Shown here: positions 35,318 through 45,787 of the stretch, piece after piece
Position numbering within the stretch: the first letter of the stretch is position 1
Layout of the letters: each line of letters begins with the position of its first letter
NCBI GenBank assembly: GCA_012270795.1
Contig: JAAXHO010000031.1
Location: 1-53,949 of the forward strand
DNA length: 53,949 nt
Direction: 5' to 3'
Source of the DNA: Candidatus Poribacteria bacterium
GTDB lineage: Bacteria; Poribacteria; WGA-4E; WGA-3G
Notes under the pieces: generated by a model
What the model was told of the DNA's origin: nothing
Seen by the model: only the letters and a program-made list of their open reading frames with translations
The model's database searches: none
Program-made: the position numbers and the translations under genes

Positions 35318-38300
35318 ATGAAAAAACGAACACTTGTTTGTTTTTTGATTTTTATATTGTGTGTTTTTCACAGTACAATTATTCCAGACACTGTGTTTGG
35401 GCAGAGTGCGGATCCAACTCCTGAAGAATTCGCCCAACAGGTGTATGACGATTTTAGTGGAACGCTTGAGCGTGCGGATCTTCAGGATTTAGTTGTGCAA
35501 GTTCTCGCAGCACTAACCAATCCTGAAACTTTAAAGAATCCATTACTTGAAACAGTGGGAGGATTTGAAAGTGCCTTAAATTTGGTTCTTGCTTCTCCGT
35601 CACTTATTACACAGATTGTAGCGGACGAAGATGGTACTATTCAAGCGTTAATTAAAGATGACGCAGATGTTCGCGCATTTTTAATGGATGCAGATGCACG
35701 AGCTTTGATGCAGAGTACAGAAGCGGCTAAAGAACTTCTACGCTTGCTGTTCGCAAATGATACTTGGGTTTCATCCTTGAGTGAAACTAATTTGTCGACG
35801 CTTTCGGAGCTGCTTAGTGAACTGCCCGAGCCAACGGATATTAACTTTACATGGTCAGGTGATGGCGGTATTCTGACAGTAACGTGGACAGAACCGGATG
35901 ACCCGGATAACATTATTGCAGAATATAAAGTTATTTGGGAATGGAATCCAACGCGGTCGGTTACAGTACAGAAGGGAACTACGTCATACGATATTGAGGG
36001 TATTCCAGCCGATGCTACAAACCTAAAAGTGACTGTGGTATCTATACCGACAGCGGCTTCCGGAATTAATCCGCCAGATGATGAGATGGTCCTCGCCTCA
36101 CTCAGCCCTAATACAGAGCTGATAACGACCAGACCCACACAGGCGGAACCAGCACCACCAACGATAACCATTATAACCCCAAGCCCAACAACCGCGCAAA
36201 AGGGTTCATTTAATGTTGCTTTTACTACTGCGGATGCTAACGCAGATACAGTTACCGTAACAGGCACTCGTTCGGTGGTACCAGCTGAGGCAGCGAATTA
36301 TTACAGGATTCCAACCGGAACGCTCACTAGTCCGGTGACAATTACGCAGACTCGCGCCACAGCGGCAATGCCTACCATCCCTGGTGCAACAGTAACATTA
36401 ACGTTGGTAGCCAATGATGGCACGACAGATTCAACCCCTGCAACCATTGTGGTTTCATTTGATACAGAGGAGTTTACACCACCACCAGAACCTCCGCCAG
36501 GTGGAGAATTGCCAGCGGTTGAACTTGTTCGTTCAAACCTAAATGGAAAATCAAGACTTGGTGGCCTGTCAGTGCGTGGACTTCATGGCAGACAGTTTAT
36601 TCGTGACCTTATTGCGGCTGCTGGGCTTGGTGCTGTTACTGCAGACACATTGGTTGAACCTGCTGTTGAGGCCCTTATTGCACTAATACCGATAGAAGGT
36701 ATTCTACCTGAAGATCAGATCCGTAAATATTTGATTTCAGACGTAGCGGTACCTATTTTTGCTGATGATCCGGCAATTGAACCGGTTAATGAAGATGGAT
36801 TTCGTGTGTTAGATCCTGAGAACTTTGGCAACGGTATTACGCCTACATTATCTGAAGCCCTTTACACAGATGTAGATAATACTTCAAAATTCTCTACAAG
36901 AGATAATTTGAACGTTTACGTGCGTGTTCCATCAACACTTGATAGGGGGAGTGTTCAGTTTAGACTCAATGGTGTTGAGAAGGCACAAGGACAGCGGATT
37001 GGAACAGATGTATTCCAACAACCACATAGAATTCCTTATACCTTCCGTTTGGAAGAGACGCTTGCCGCCGCCAATTTACCTGCCTGGCCAGGGTTACCTC
37101 TAAGAGATGACGGTCAACCCCATCGGATCTTCTCAGCGGTCAAACTTATATATTCGCAACAAGGATTGGATCAACAGTTTATCGACGTTCAAATGAATCC
37201 AGTGCCGACTGATAAAGGGGTCGTTTGGGAATTTGATGTAGGTATCATTCCCGGACGTAATGTTTACTACTATTTTGAAGTCACACTGGAAGAATCTGTA
37301 AAGTTAGAAATTGTTAATCGTGAAGCTCTAGCAGAAGCCCTGTTTTCACCAGATGGGAAAGTTGTAGTTCCACCGGGTGTAGATCCAGAGGATTATATAC
37401 TCAGAGAATATCCCATCAACAGTTGGTCAATGCCTGACCCGCGCAACCTTCAACTTACAGATCGTGGTCTCTTTAAGGTATTGTTTGATGGTGATGTCCA
37501 AGGAGAAGTCGTAAGTTTATTACCGCTTCTTACCGCCGGACCAACAAATTTAAATATACAGGGACCGGAATTTCGCAGACTAAGAAATTTATTGTTGCGG
37601 AATATTAACAAGATAACCCAAGATTTTGAATCTAATTTCGATCCGGGGTTAGCTTCCGTTTTCACCGCACCAAAGATTGATACAACAACACAATCACTCT
37701 GGTATGCTAATCTTGATGAAATGGATGACAGTGAATATAATTTAGAAGCGGTTGTCTACAATGCAAATGGAGAAGCAGTAGACCATATTGCTGTTACGTT
37801 CAATACTGACACCTCCGCTCCAGAAGCAACAATTACTATTGGCCCAGCAAACGCTGACACAACAGGTTACTGGAACAAAGATGATGTGTTTGTTGCCACT
37901 GCTCCTAACAAAGGCACTTCGTCCTTGTTGAACATTACAAGTAGAACAGCTCCTGGCGAAGTCGGAGTTGATGAAGGTTTTCTCATTTATCAAATAATTG
38001 CTCTGGATGCAGATGGGAATCCAGAAGGCACTTGGTTACCTTTGACGATTGAGGCATCCCTTCTATCGTCTGATATCTGGGGCCTCGTCAAGGAAAGATT
38101 TCCATCTTCATTAGACGATAGTTTCAAGGTTGGCGTGCCCGGAGCAGACATTGAAATTGATATTCGTGATTTTGCACTTAGGTCAATTTTAGAGATTTTA
38201 ACGTCAGGGCTCCCGGGTATAATAGAAGCACAGGATATACAGGCATTAGTCGTAGATGGACTCAGAGGACTCTTAGGTGTAGAACTCACTAATGATCAAT

Positions 38301-41300
38301 ATACATTGCTAAGAGATCTTTTAGGTGCTGTCGTAGATGACATTGACCTATTTCCGTTCACCTTTGATCCTGAACGTACTTATAAGTTCGCCATTCAAGG
38401 CGAAGAGGATAAATTACCTCTATTAATCGGTGATTATGGTATTCGTGCAATGGGTATTGACCCACTCTTAAATGTCGGTTCCCATGTTGCACCGACACAA
38501 CTTAGAATTGTCCCATATCAATATGATCGCACAAGCATTACAATGGCAGCTCTTGGCGACATCAACCATAACGATAAAGATGATGCTTATGAATTCACTG
38601 GTACTTATGACGGTGTTATCTATGACGGTGTTATCTATGACAATGCCAGAGATGTAACATTGACGATTACGATTGATGAACGGACTATTCACCCACTCAA
38701 TCGTGGACCACAACATCCTAACGCATCAATTGTTGTCTATTATATGGACGCTGCTGGCGATTGGCAGCCTATTGGCGATATAGAATTAGTTGAAGGTGAA
38801 GGGACTGATGGTGACACACGGACGATCCTTTGGCAAGTTGGTGAGACATTTGAGGATTTATTGCAGGCAGGAAATACTGTGGAAATTCGCACCGTTACAA
38901 CCAACGCACTCCAACATCCAATCAACATAAATAATGTGGATTTTGCAAACTTGACAGCAGATCAAGACAAAAGGATATCAGCTCCGTTCACAGTCTATCT
39001 TGATGATGATGTTCATCCCGTTGATCCTGTGGTGTTAGTTGTTGATGTTGATCCAGATTCCATCATGATGACAAACCAGGATAGTGGTGCACCGCAAGGC
39101 ACAATCATGCTTGAGGGATACACACCACGTCGAACTGTTCCCGCAACAGATTCTATCCGAATCGAAGTTATGCGTCCAGGTGACGAAAAACCGATTAAGA
39201 TTGGTGAAGTTGCAGTAGACGGTGATCCTTTGGACGGTGGCATGACAGAAGCAATAATGTTTAAAGGTAAAACATTAGCAGAAGTCTATGCAGCAGATGA
39301 ACTCCATATTGATGCTACCAGTAGTTACCTCAAATGGGTAATTACTGTGGATACAACGCTACTGGATGATACCATTACTGTGGATAGTCCCGCAGCACGA
39401 GACGCATCACTTGATGAAAATCGTTATATGGTGCGTGCTTATGCTGTTGATGCGGAAGGTAATGATATTTCACCTGTCCTTATGGGTGAAGATTATACGG
39501 AACAGTTCTCAGTTGACAACGATGACGATGTCGCACCTCTCGGTCCGACAAAAGTTGTTGTAACTGGCGTTCACCCTGACACTACCGATCCTGTCTTCAT
39601 AGACAACGGTGACGGGACTTACACAGTTGGTGGTCTCGTTGACAAATACGATCCCAACGTCAAGTCTCCAGTCATTACACTAACGCTTACACCAACCGCT
39701 GACCGTCATACGTACAAAGATGGCGGCGTGAAGTTGTTAACAACACTGCCTGAAGGTGCTATTATCAGCGACATTGTTGAAACCGCTGAAGGTAGTGGTG
39801 TATTTACTGTAACGATTGATGTCGGTACTCTGATGGACGATGACGAGGAGGTCTACAATGACAAATATCTCCAAAATCATTCCAAAGATCCGCACGATTT
39901 AATGTATAATCCGACAGAAGCCGATGTTTATTCATTTCAAGTTCATGCATTAGCGTATGACAATGCAGAACCTTACGATGATGTTACCGCTGCTGATGAA
40001 ATGTTCCTTGAATATGGAAACATTCAAGCAGACGATTACGAAGATGATGAAATCACAATCAATGTTGAGAACACCTACAGACCCGATCCGGGTGTGTTAG
40101 CAATTGTAATTGAAAATTCGGATGGTATGGTAAATCCTGATAGTGGCGCACCGCAAGGTAGACTCACTTTTGATGTCTATACCTACGGTATTACTTCTGC
40201 CCCAACAGAAGGCATTCGTGTTGAGGTAAAACGTCCCGTTGATGACACATGGGAACGTATTACGGGTACTGCTGATCCGTCTGAAATTGTGAATGTATCC
40301 GAAGTACCAGTTGCCGATTTGTCAGATATCCTTACTGACGCTGCTAATGCCGGAATTATTAGTACTAGTGTTATCAGTGCCCTTGTTGATATTTCTGAGG
40401 CAGAAGGGGGAAGCCCCGTAAGTCTCATGAAATGGTCTTATGAGGTGGATACACGTAAGTTAGCACTTGAAGATACATTTACTGAAGATGATGAACCTAT
40501 CAACAGACTTGAAGACACCATTTCACGCGGTGATGATTCTCAACGTGCTGTTTCTTCAGATAAAAACATGTATGTGGTGCGAGCAATTTCGCTCACGCCT
40601 AAGAATAAGGCACACCCTGAATACATGCAACGGGACGGTGTAGAAGCGTCATTCTCATTAGACAATGATGATGATGTACCGCCACTCGGTCCAACAAACA
40701 TCATAGATGTTGCTGATGTCGCAGGTTTTATCGCTCCGAATGAAGAAGATGGCAGCTACACTGTCAGTTTAATCGATGATGATCCAGCTCTGTCAACGGA
40801 TGTTACCTTTACCATTAAAATTGACGAAATAGTCAAGCCGCTAACCTATGCTGGTGGAAAGGTAAGGTTGGTTCGAGCAGATGATCCTGACAACAAAGAA
40901 CCTAAAAATTACGGATCTCTAAACGCTGATGGGATAGCGAAGGTAACGGTTGATGTCGGTGATCTTGACAATGGAACTTATGAATTCCATGCACTGGTTA
41001 TTGATGAGTTTGGCAATGAACAAGAACAAGGTGAAGGTGGAGATATGCATCTTTCACCAATTTATACCGTTCATGTGCAAAACTTCCGTTTAAGTGACAT
41101 TAGCAACGTGATGGTTACGGCAGTTGATGGTGAATCGCCAGACAGACTTCCACTCCAAGAAACTGTTGAAGGACTTCAAGGAAGGTTCCCTCTCAAAGAA
41201 TCAATCGCTGTGAGTTTCAATGTTGCTGACACTTCATTCTTAGAAAAGGACGACCTTACCGCTGTTCTCATTGATGCACATGAAGTCGCATTTGAGCCAG

Positions 41301-44300
41301 ATGGTGAAGGTAGTTCTTTCTCACTGATGGCAAGTGAACTCTCAAAAGTTGCAGACGGATGGTATACACCATACGGACAGGTAACTAAACGGAACGGTTC
41401 AGTAACCTTCGCATTAGCCACGATTAACTTGGACAACACCGGTCCGATGATCACTATTGAAACACCTACGGAAGGGGCTACAGTCAATGACTTGCCAACG
41501 CTTCTCGCAAGTTTTGACGATAATGTACACCCTAATGTCGTAGGTAGTGGTGTCAGTGATGGTAGTGGTGTCAGTGAGGCAGACACAGCCGTTGTGTTGT
41601 TAGATCGCCTCCGTCCAAAAGAAGTCGTACAGGACGCAGAGTCAATTGTTGTTGATCAAAAAATGGTTGAAGAAGATCTCGACTCTGTTGTCTATACCCG
41701 TATTGACAAACTCGCTGGTGGCGCATATCAATTCACAGTTAAGGTTTCAGATAAACTTGGCAATGAGGGCGAAGCATCAGTGAACTTTGCTGTTGAAGGA
41801 ATAGACCCGACAGTCGTCATTACCGCACCTTATTCCGGACAAAAATTGGACACAAGTCCAGAAAATGTCACTGGTTTCTTTGCTGGTGGCGGTGAGGTAA
41901 AACCAACCAAGTTTACCGTAAATGGTGATAATGTTGATGTGTCTCCTGAATCAGAGGTATTTAAGGTTGAGGGAAACAACTTTACTTATACACCTACCGA
42001 AGCATTCGATCAAGGTGATCATAAGGTCGAAGTTGAAGTGACAGATGGCAGCGGTTTAACTGCACAAACGTCGTTGACCTTTACAGTTGATACACCAGGA
42101 CCAACAGTTGCTATTTATGCAGTTGAAATGTATGATATTAGCCAACCTACCATCAAAGGTGAGTTCTCAGGTGATGCAGATCCAGTATCATTAAGTCTAA
42201 CTTTAGATGGTGATGAAGTCTTGAAAATTGAAGAAGGTGAGGAAGGTGAAAATTCGTTTGAGTTTAAACCTGAAAACCCGTTAGATGATGGCCAATACAC
42301 ACTTGTTGCTGTAGTCACTGATACTAACGGCAAGACAGCAAAAGCAACATCTGTATTCACTATCAGATTGCCTGTTCCAGCGGTCTCCATATCTTCTCCT
42401 GTAGAAGGTGGCACTTATGATCACACGTTCCGTCATATTTCAGGTGAGTTTACCGGTGTCGGTGATGTGACTGTTATGCTAACGGTGGATGAGGATGATC
42501 CTATAGAACTTGAACCAGATGGTAATGAGTTTACGCACACACTACCTGGTAAGTTATCAGAGGGTCCCCACACAGTATCAGTGTCTGTGAAGGATGCAAA
42601 TGACGAAACGGCTGATGCAACAACAACATTCTCCGTTGTTTATCCTGAACCAACAATAACCATTCAATCACCTGTTGCTGGTCATATTTATGACAACGGC
42701 TCAATAATTGTCAATGGTGAATTTACTGGTGTTGGTGATAATGTGGATGATTTTGAAGTAACACTGACAATTGGCACAGACAAGGTTGAATTGACTAAAG
42801 GTGACGGTAACCAATTCAGCGGTAAAGTTGAACTACCACATGGTCCATATACCGCAACTGCAGAAGTGGTAGATGCCAATAAGCAATCAGCGAAGACTTC
42901 AGTTGATTTCATCGTTGATATACCAGGACCATCAGTTGCTATCCTTTCACCTGCTCCAGGTCAAACCTACTATCACGGTAAACCAACTATCAGAGGTCAT
43001 TTTGCTGGTATGCCTACCGGTCTGACTGAAGAGGATATGACTGAGACTAAGGTTGAAGTTACAACATTCACCATTAACGGCGAAGATAAAGATGTAAAAG
43101 TAGAAGAAAATCAATTTACTTATACACCTACAGACGACATGGCTACTGATGAATATGTTGTAATGGTTGAGGTAACTGATGAAAACGGCAAGACTGCACA
43201 AGCAACAGTCGTTTTCAACATCAAGTTAGATACAACCCCACCTGTCATCTCAGAGGTAGGTCCATCTGGTATCGTCAAGGATAGTTGGGTAAACATTTCT
43301 GCTGTAATTACCGACGAACAGTCTGATATCATCAGCGTTGAATTCTATATTAGAGATGAAAGCGACGTGAATAAAGCGTTTATCCCGTTTGTCAGTAGTG
43401 TTGATCCTGGACCAGCAAATCATAGGATTACAGCTGACAAAATTAAAAATGGACAAATTGAGATTTCAGATAGTTTTGAACCCGGCACACACACTATGCA
43501 AGTAATTGCAGAAAGTTTGGGTGGCAAAACGGTTCATTCCTGGTCATTCACAGTAGTTATTGATAACATCCCACCTATTATCACTTCAATCACCCCTTCG
43601 GGAACTATTCATAGAGGACTTCCGACTATTTCGGTAAGTGCTAACGATGAATCCGGAGTAAAAGAAATCCTTATCACCGTGATGGATGATAGTGGTGAAG
43701 AAGTTACAGGTGTTGTTGTGGATGAGGATAATCCGATGAACGATACTGAACCAGATGTTACAGGTATCACTCGTCAAGATTTCATACCAGAGAACCCGCT
43801 TGATGAAGGCTCTTATACAATTGAAGTCCGGGCAACTGATACAAATGGTAACTCTTCTACAGCGAAAGGTGTATTTTCGGTTGACTTTGATACCGCTGCA
43901 CCTATCATCACATCGTCATCACCTCAGGACGGTGCACGTTTGACCTATAAGCAAACGTTCAATAAGCAAACTGGAAACGATGATAAAGAAAATGCCAGAC
44001 CTACTATATCCCTAACTTATGGTGATACAGAAACTGGTGTAAATGTCGGTTCCATAAAACTGGTTATAGAAGCACCCAAACAGGGTGGCGGAACATTGAT
44101 TGCTCCAATCGATCTTACTGATGATCAGAAGTCAGCAACACAAGTTCTATATACACTTTCTTCACCTGTATTCCCTGATGATCAACCACTTGAACCAGGA
44201 GAATACAAGGTCAAGTTGGAAGTTTCTGACAATGCACATCAACAAGGGAATGTACCCGAAGATAATGACGGTGCACGCAAAGCAAACACCGCTGTTTATC

Positions 44301-44641
44301 ATTTCAGTTTCTTCGTTGAATATTCGGATGCGCCAATATTAGCAGTGAAGCCGTATAATCATCCTAATCCGTTTAAGGATAATACACGGATTTCCTTCAC
44401 ACTCAACAGGTCATCCACTGTCAGTATTGTCATCTATGATGTAACCCTCCGCCCAGTCCGAGTCCTAAAGGACAATGAAGTCATGCCTGCAGGAAATTAC
44501 ATCGGTAGGCACGGAACGCAATGGGACGGAAAAACAAGCAGTGGCGAAAACTTAGCTCGCGGCATCTATTTCTGCGAAATCGTAGTCAATGATGGTATCG
44601 AGCCCGAATACGCCATTCTAAAGCTCGCTCTGACGCGCTAA
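35318..44641 (+). CDS. Giant secreted multidomain surface protein with type IX-like C-terminal signal
   Basis: 3107 residues. MKKRTLVCFLIFILCVFHST begins a signal peptide ending near VFGQSA. An FN3-like domain (about 170-245, VTWTEPDDPDNIIAEYKVIW) is followed by a Pro/Glu linker. A large central part includes LGDINHNDKDDAYEF, like a Ca-binding loop. Two homologous ~350-residue modules follow (about 1230-1920), each carrying SGAPQG, IRVEV-RP and ending DNDDDVxPLGPT. Then come about eight Ig-like repeats of 90 residues (about 2030-2880; pattern PTITIQSPVxGxxYD...GEFTGVGD...VTDxNGKTAxAT). The end (about 3010-3107) is a FlgD-like sorting domain (NHPNPFKDNTRISF...ARGIYFCEI). Very acidic and nearly cysteine-free after the signal. 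ATG at 35318 has GAGGAGGAAGAG upstream. Probably an adhesin or surface-layer protein; the precise role is unknown. Confidence 0.85.
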   Translation: MKKRTLVCFLIFILCVFHSTIIPDTVFGQSADPTPEEFAQQVYDDFSGTLERADLQDLVVQVLAALTNPETLKNPLLETVGGFESALNLVLASPSLITQIVADEDGTIQALIKDDADVRAFLMDADARALMQSTEAAKELLRLLFANDTWVSSLSETNLSTLSELLSELPEPTDINFTWSGDGGILTVTWTEPDDPDNIIAEYKVIWEWNPTRSVTVQKGTTSYDIEGIPADATNLKVTVVSIPTAASGINPPDDEMVLASLSPNTELITTRPTQAEPAPPTITIITPSPTTAQKGSFNVAFTTADANADTVTVTGTRSVVPAEAANYYRIPTGTLTSPVTITQTRATAAMPTIPGATVTLTLVANDGTTDSTPATIVVSFDTEEFTPPPEPPPGGELPAVELVRSNLNGKSRLGGLSVRGLHGRQFIRDLIAAAGLGAVTADTLVEPAVEALIALIPIEGILPEDQIRKYLISDVAVPIFADDPAIEPVNEDGFRVLDPENFGNGITPTLSEALYTDVDNTSKFSTRDNLNVYVRVPSTLDRGSVQFRLNGVEKAQGQRIGTDVFQQPHRIPYTFRLEETLAAANLPAWPGLPLRDDGQPHRIFSAVKLIYSQQGLDQQFIDVQMNPVPTDKGVVWEFDVGIIPGRNVYYYFEVTLEESVKLEIVNREALAEALFSPDGKVVVPPGVDPEDYILREYPINSWSMPDPRNLQLTDRGLFKVLFDGDVQGEVVSLLPLLTAGPTNLNIQGPEFRRLRNLLLRNINKITQDFESNFDPGLASVFTAPKIDTTTQSLWYANLDEMDDSEYNLEAVVYNANGEAVDHIAVTFNTDTSAPEATITIGPANADTTGYWNKDDVFVATAPNKGTSSLLNITSRTAPGEVGVDEGFLIYQIIALDADGNPEGTWLPLTIEASLLSSDIWGLVKERFPSSLDDSFKVGVPGADIEIDIRDFALRSILEILTSGLPGIIEAQDIQALVVDGLRGLLGVELTNDQYTLLRDLLGAVVDDIDLFPFTFDPERTYKFAIQGEEDKLPLLIGDYGIRAMGIDPLLNVGSHVAPTQLRIVPYQYDRTSITMAALGDINHNDKDDAYEFTGTYDGVIYDGVIYDNARDVTLTITIDERTIHPLNRGPQHPNASIVVYYMDAAGDWQPIGDIELVEGEGTDGDTRTILWQVGETFEDLLQAGNTVEIRTVTTNALQHPININNVDFANLTADQDKRISAPFTVYLDDDVHPVDPVVLVVDVDPDSIMMTNQDSGAPQGTIMLEGYTPRRTVPATDSIRIEVMRPGDEKPIKIGEVAVDGDPLDGGMTEAIMFKGKTLAEVYAADELHIDATSSYLKWVITVDTTLLDDTITVDSPAARDASLDENRYMVRAYAVDAEGNDISPVLMGEDYTEQFSVDNDDDVAPLGPTKVVVTGVHPDTTDPVFIDNGDGTYTVGGLVDKYDPNVKSPVITLTLTPTADRHTYKDGGVKLLTTLPEGAIISDIVETAEGSGVFTVTIDVGTLMDDDEEVYNDKYLQNHSKDPHDLMYNPTEADVYSFQVHALAYDNAEPYDDVTAADEMFLEYGNIQADDYEDDEITINVENTYRPDPGVLAIVIENSDGMVNPDSGAPQGRLTFDVYTYGITSAPTEGIRVEVKRPVDDTWERITGTADPSEIVNVSEVPVADLSDILTDAANAGIISTSVISALVDISEAEGGSPVSLMKWSYEVDTRKLALEDTFTEDDEPINRLEDTISRGDDSQRAVSSDKNMYVVRAISLTPKNKAHPEYMQRDGVEASFSLDNDDDVPPLGPTNIIDVADVAGFIAPNEEDGSYTVSLIDDDPALSTDVTFTIKIDEIVKPLTYAGGKVRLVRADDPDNKEPKNYGSLNADGIAKVTVDVGDLDNGTYEFHALVIDEFGNEQEQGEGGDMHLSPIYTVHVQNFRLSDISNVMVTAVDGESPDRLPLQETVEGLQGRFPLKESIAVSFNVADTSFLEKDDLTAVLIDAHEVAFEPDGEGSSFSLMASELSKVADGWYTPYGQVTKRNGSVTFALATINLDNTGPMITIETPTEGATVNDLPTLLASFDDNVHPNVVGSGVSDGSGVSEADTAVVLLDRLRPKEVVQDAESIVVDQKMVEEDLDSVVYTRIDKLAGGAYQFTVKVSDKLGNEGEASVNFAVEGIDPTVVITAPYSGQKLDTSPENVTGFFAGGGEVKPTKFTVNGDNVDVSPESEVFKVEGNNFTYTPTEAFDQGDHKVEVEVTDGSGLTAQTSLTFTVDTPGPTVAIYAVEMYDISQPTIKGEFSGDADPVSLSLTLDGDEVLKIEEGEEGENSFEFKPENPLDDGQYTLVAVVTDTNGKTAKATSVFTIRLPVPAVSISSPVEGGTYDHTFRHISGEFTGVGDVTVMLTVDEDDPIELEPDGNEFTHTLPGKLSEGPHTVSVSVKDANDETADATTTFSVVYPEPTITIQSPVAGHIYDNGSIIVNGEFTGVGDNVDDFEVTLTIGTDKVELTKGDGNQFSGKVELPHGPYTATAEVVDANKQSAKTSVDFIVDIPGPSVAILSPAPGQTYYHGKPTIRGHFAGMPTGLTEEDMTETKVEVTTFTINGEDKDVKVEENQFTYTPTDDMATDEYVVMVEVTDENGKTAQATVVFNIKLDTTPPVISEVGPSGIVKDSWVNISAVITDEQSDIISVEFYIRDESDVNKAFIPFVSSVDPGPANHRITADKIKNGQIEISDSFEPGTHTMQVIAESLGGKTVHSWSFTVVIDNIPPIITSITPSGTIHRGLPTISVSANDESGVKEILITVMDDSGEEVTGVVVDEDNPMNDTEPDVTGITRQDFIPENPLDEGSYTIEVRATDTNGNSSTAKGVFSVDFDTAAPIITSSSPQDGARLTYKQTFNKQTGNDDKENARPTISLTYGDTETGVNVGSIKLVIEAPKQGGGTLIAPIDLTDDQKSATQVLYTLSSPVFPDDQPLEPGEYKVKLEVSDNAHQQGNVPEDNDGARKANTAVYHFSFFVEYSDAPILAVKPYNHPNPFKDNTRISFTLNRSSTVSIVIYDVTLRPVRVLKDNEVMPAGNYIGRHGTQWDGKTSSGENLARGIYFCEIVVNDGIEPEYAILKLALTR

Positions 44642-44660
44642 GTAATCAGTCGTTCGCAAA

Positions 44661-44690
44661 TCGGAAATTGGGACACACCCCAATTTCCGA
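44661..44690 (+). promoter_or_regulatory. Intercistronic 12-bp hairpin
   Basis: TCGGAAATTGGG (44661-44672) and CCCAATTTCCGA (44679-44690) form a perfect stem in the 75-bp gap between the giant gene and the PorV-like gene. No T run, so more likely an mRNA processing or stability element than a terminator. Confidence 0.6.
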
Positions 44691-44716
44691 CAGCGCGACT
44701 ACGAAGGAGGATATAA

Positions 44717-45766
44717 ATGTCTCTCACAAAGCAAAAATTGCTATGCGGTTCAATCGCCGCACTATTTCTTATTCTTGCTGTGTCCCCTCTCAGCTTTGCC
44801 CAAGATGATGCGGAACAAAGTTATGTAAACTTAATGCCACATCTACGTCTTGGTGCCGGGGCTCGTTCAATTGGCTTAGGCGGCGCATTCACAGCAATAG
44901 CAGAAGATGCTACAGCCACTGTCTGGAACCCAGCAGGACTCGGTTCATCGGCAGACCTTAGCCTAAATTTCTCTACACAGAGATTATCACTCGACAGAAG
45001 CCATAATTTCATCGCTATCACAAAAATGCTTGGAGATTACGGTTCTATCGGATTAGCTGCTACGAATTTTGGTGTCTCTGATTACGATTTATCTGATGCA
45101 GCTGGTGTTCATGGCGGCACTGCAGATTATAGTACAAATGCTTATTCACTTTCTTACGGTATTGCATTCGGCAACTTTAACATCGGCCTAACAGGACGTA
45201 TGTTAATGGATAGTTTCGGTATTGATGATGTCGACAACCAGAGCGGTTTCGGTGGAGTTGATATCGGTTTGATGGGACATGCCCTACACATCGATGTTGC
45301 TGAAAGAATGAAGGGACAAGCACTCCACACACATTCAAACGAAATGAGTGACGGAAATATACAAGTTCCTACATTCCATTACGGTATTGTGGCTAAATAC
45401 CTCGGTTCTTCATTTGGTGACGGTGGTGCAACCGTCCCCATGGTTGTCAATGCTGGAGTCGCTTACGACCTCTATATGGGCAACGTTGTAACATTTGCTG
45501 CTGATATAGAGCATGAATTCGTCAACCTTGAAAGAAGTGCGTTTAGCATGCGGGGTGGTGTTGAATACACAATTATAACGAGCAAATCAACCGAATTCTC
45601 ACTACGCGCAGGAATGAGAGCATCGCGCGATGCTCGGAATCTATTCGGTGGATTCGGTGTTAACATTGCTGGACTACAAGTTGACTACGCTATACAGGAC
45701 GGCTTGGAAACTGAAATTGAAGGCGCAGGAACAACCCAATACGTTTCCGTGTCTTATGAATTTTAG
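44717..45766 (+). CDS. PorV/PorQ-family outer-membrane beta-barrel protein
   Basis: A 349-residue protein. Signal peptide to about residue 28 (LILAVSPLSFAQ). The family hallmark is LRLGAGARSIGLGGAFTAIAEDATATVWNPAGLG at the start of the mature chain, followed by alternating amphipathic strands and a C-terminal aromatic (VSVSYEF). This is the FadL-like PorV/PorQ group. In Bacteroidetes type IX secretion, PorV binds C-terminal signals of cargo at the outer membrane. Here it sits 75 bp after a cargo-like giant gene, which supports that job by inference. Strong GAAGGAGGATATAA start site. Confidence 0.85.
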   Translation: MSLTKQKLLCGSIAALFLILAVSPLSFAQDDAEQSYVNLMPHLRLGAGARSIGLGGAFTAIAEDATATVWNPAGLGSSADLSLNFSTQRLSLDRSHNFIAITKMLGDYGSIGLAATNFGVSDYDLSDAAGVHGGTADYSTNAYSLSYGIAFGNFNIGLTGRMLMDSFGIDDVDNQSGFGGVDIGLMGHALHIDVAERMKGQALHTHSNEMSDGNIQVPTFHYGIVAKYLGSSFGDGGATVPMVVNAGVAYDLYMGNVVTFAADIEHEFVNLERSAFSMRGGVEYTIITSKSTEFSLRAGMRASRDARNLFGGFGVNIAGLQVDYAIQDGLETEIEGAGTTQYVSVSYEF

Positions 45767-45787
45767 CACTTAATGAGGAGAATACTG

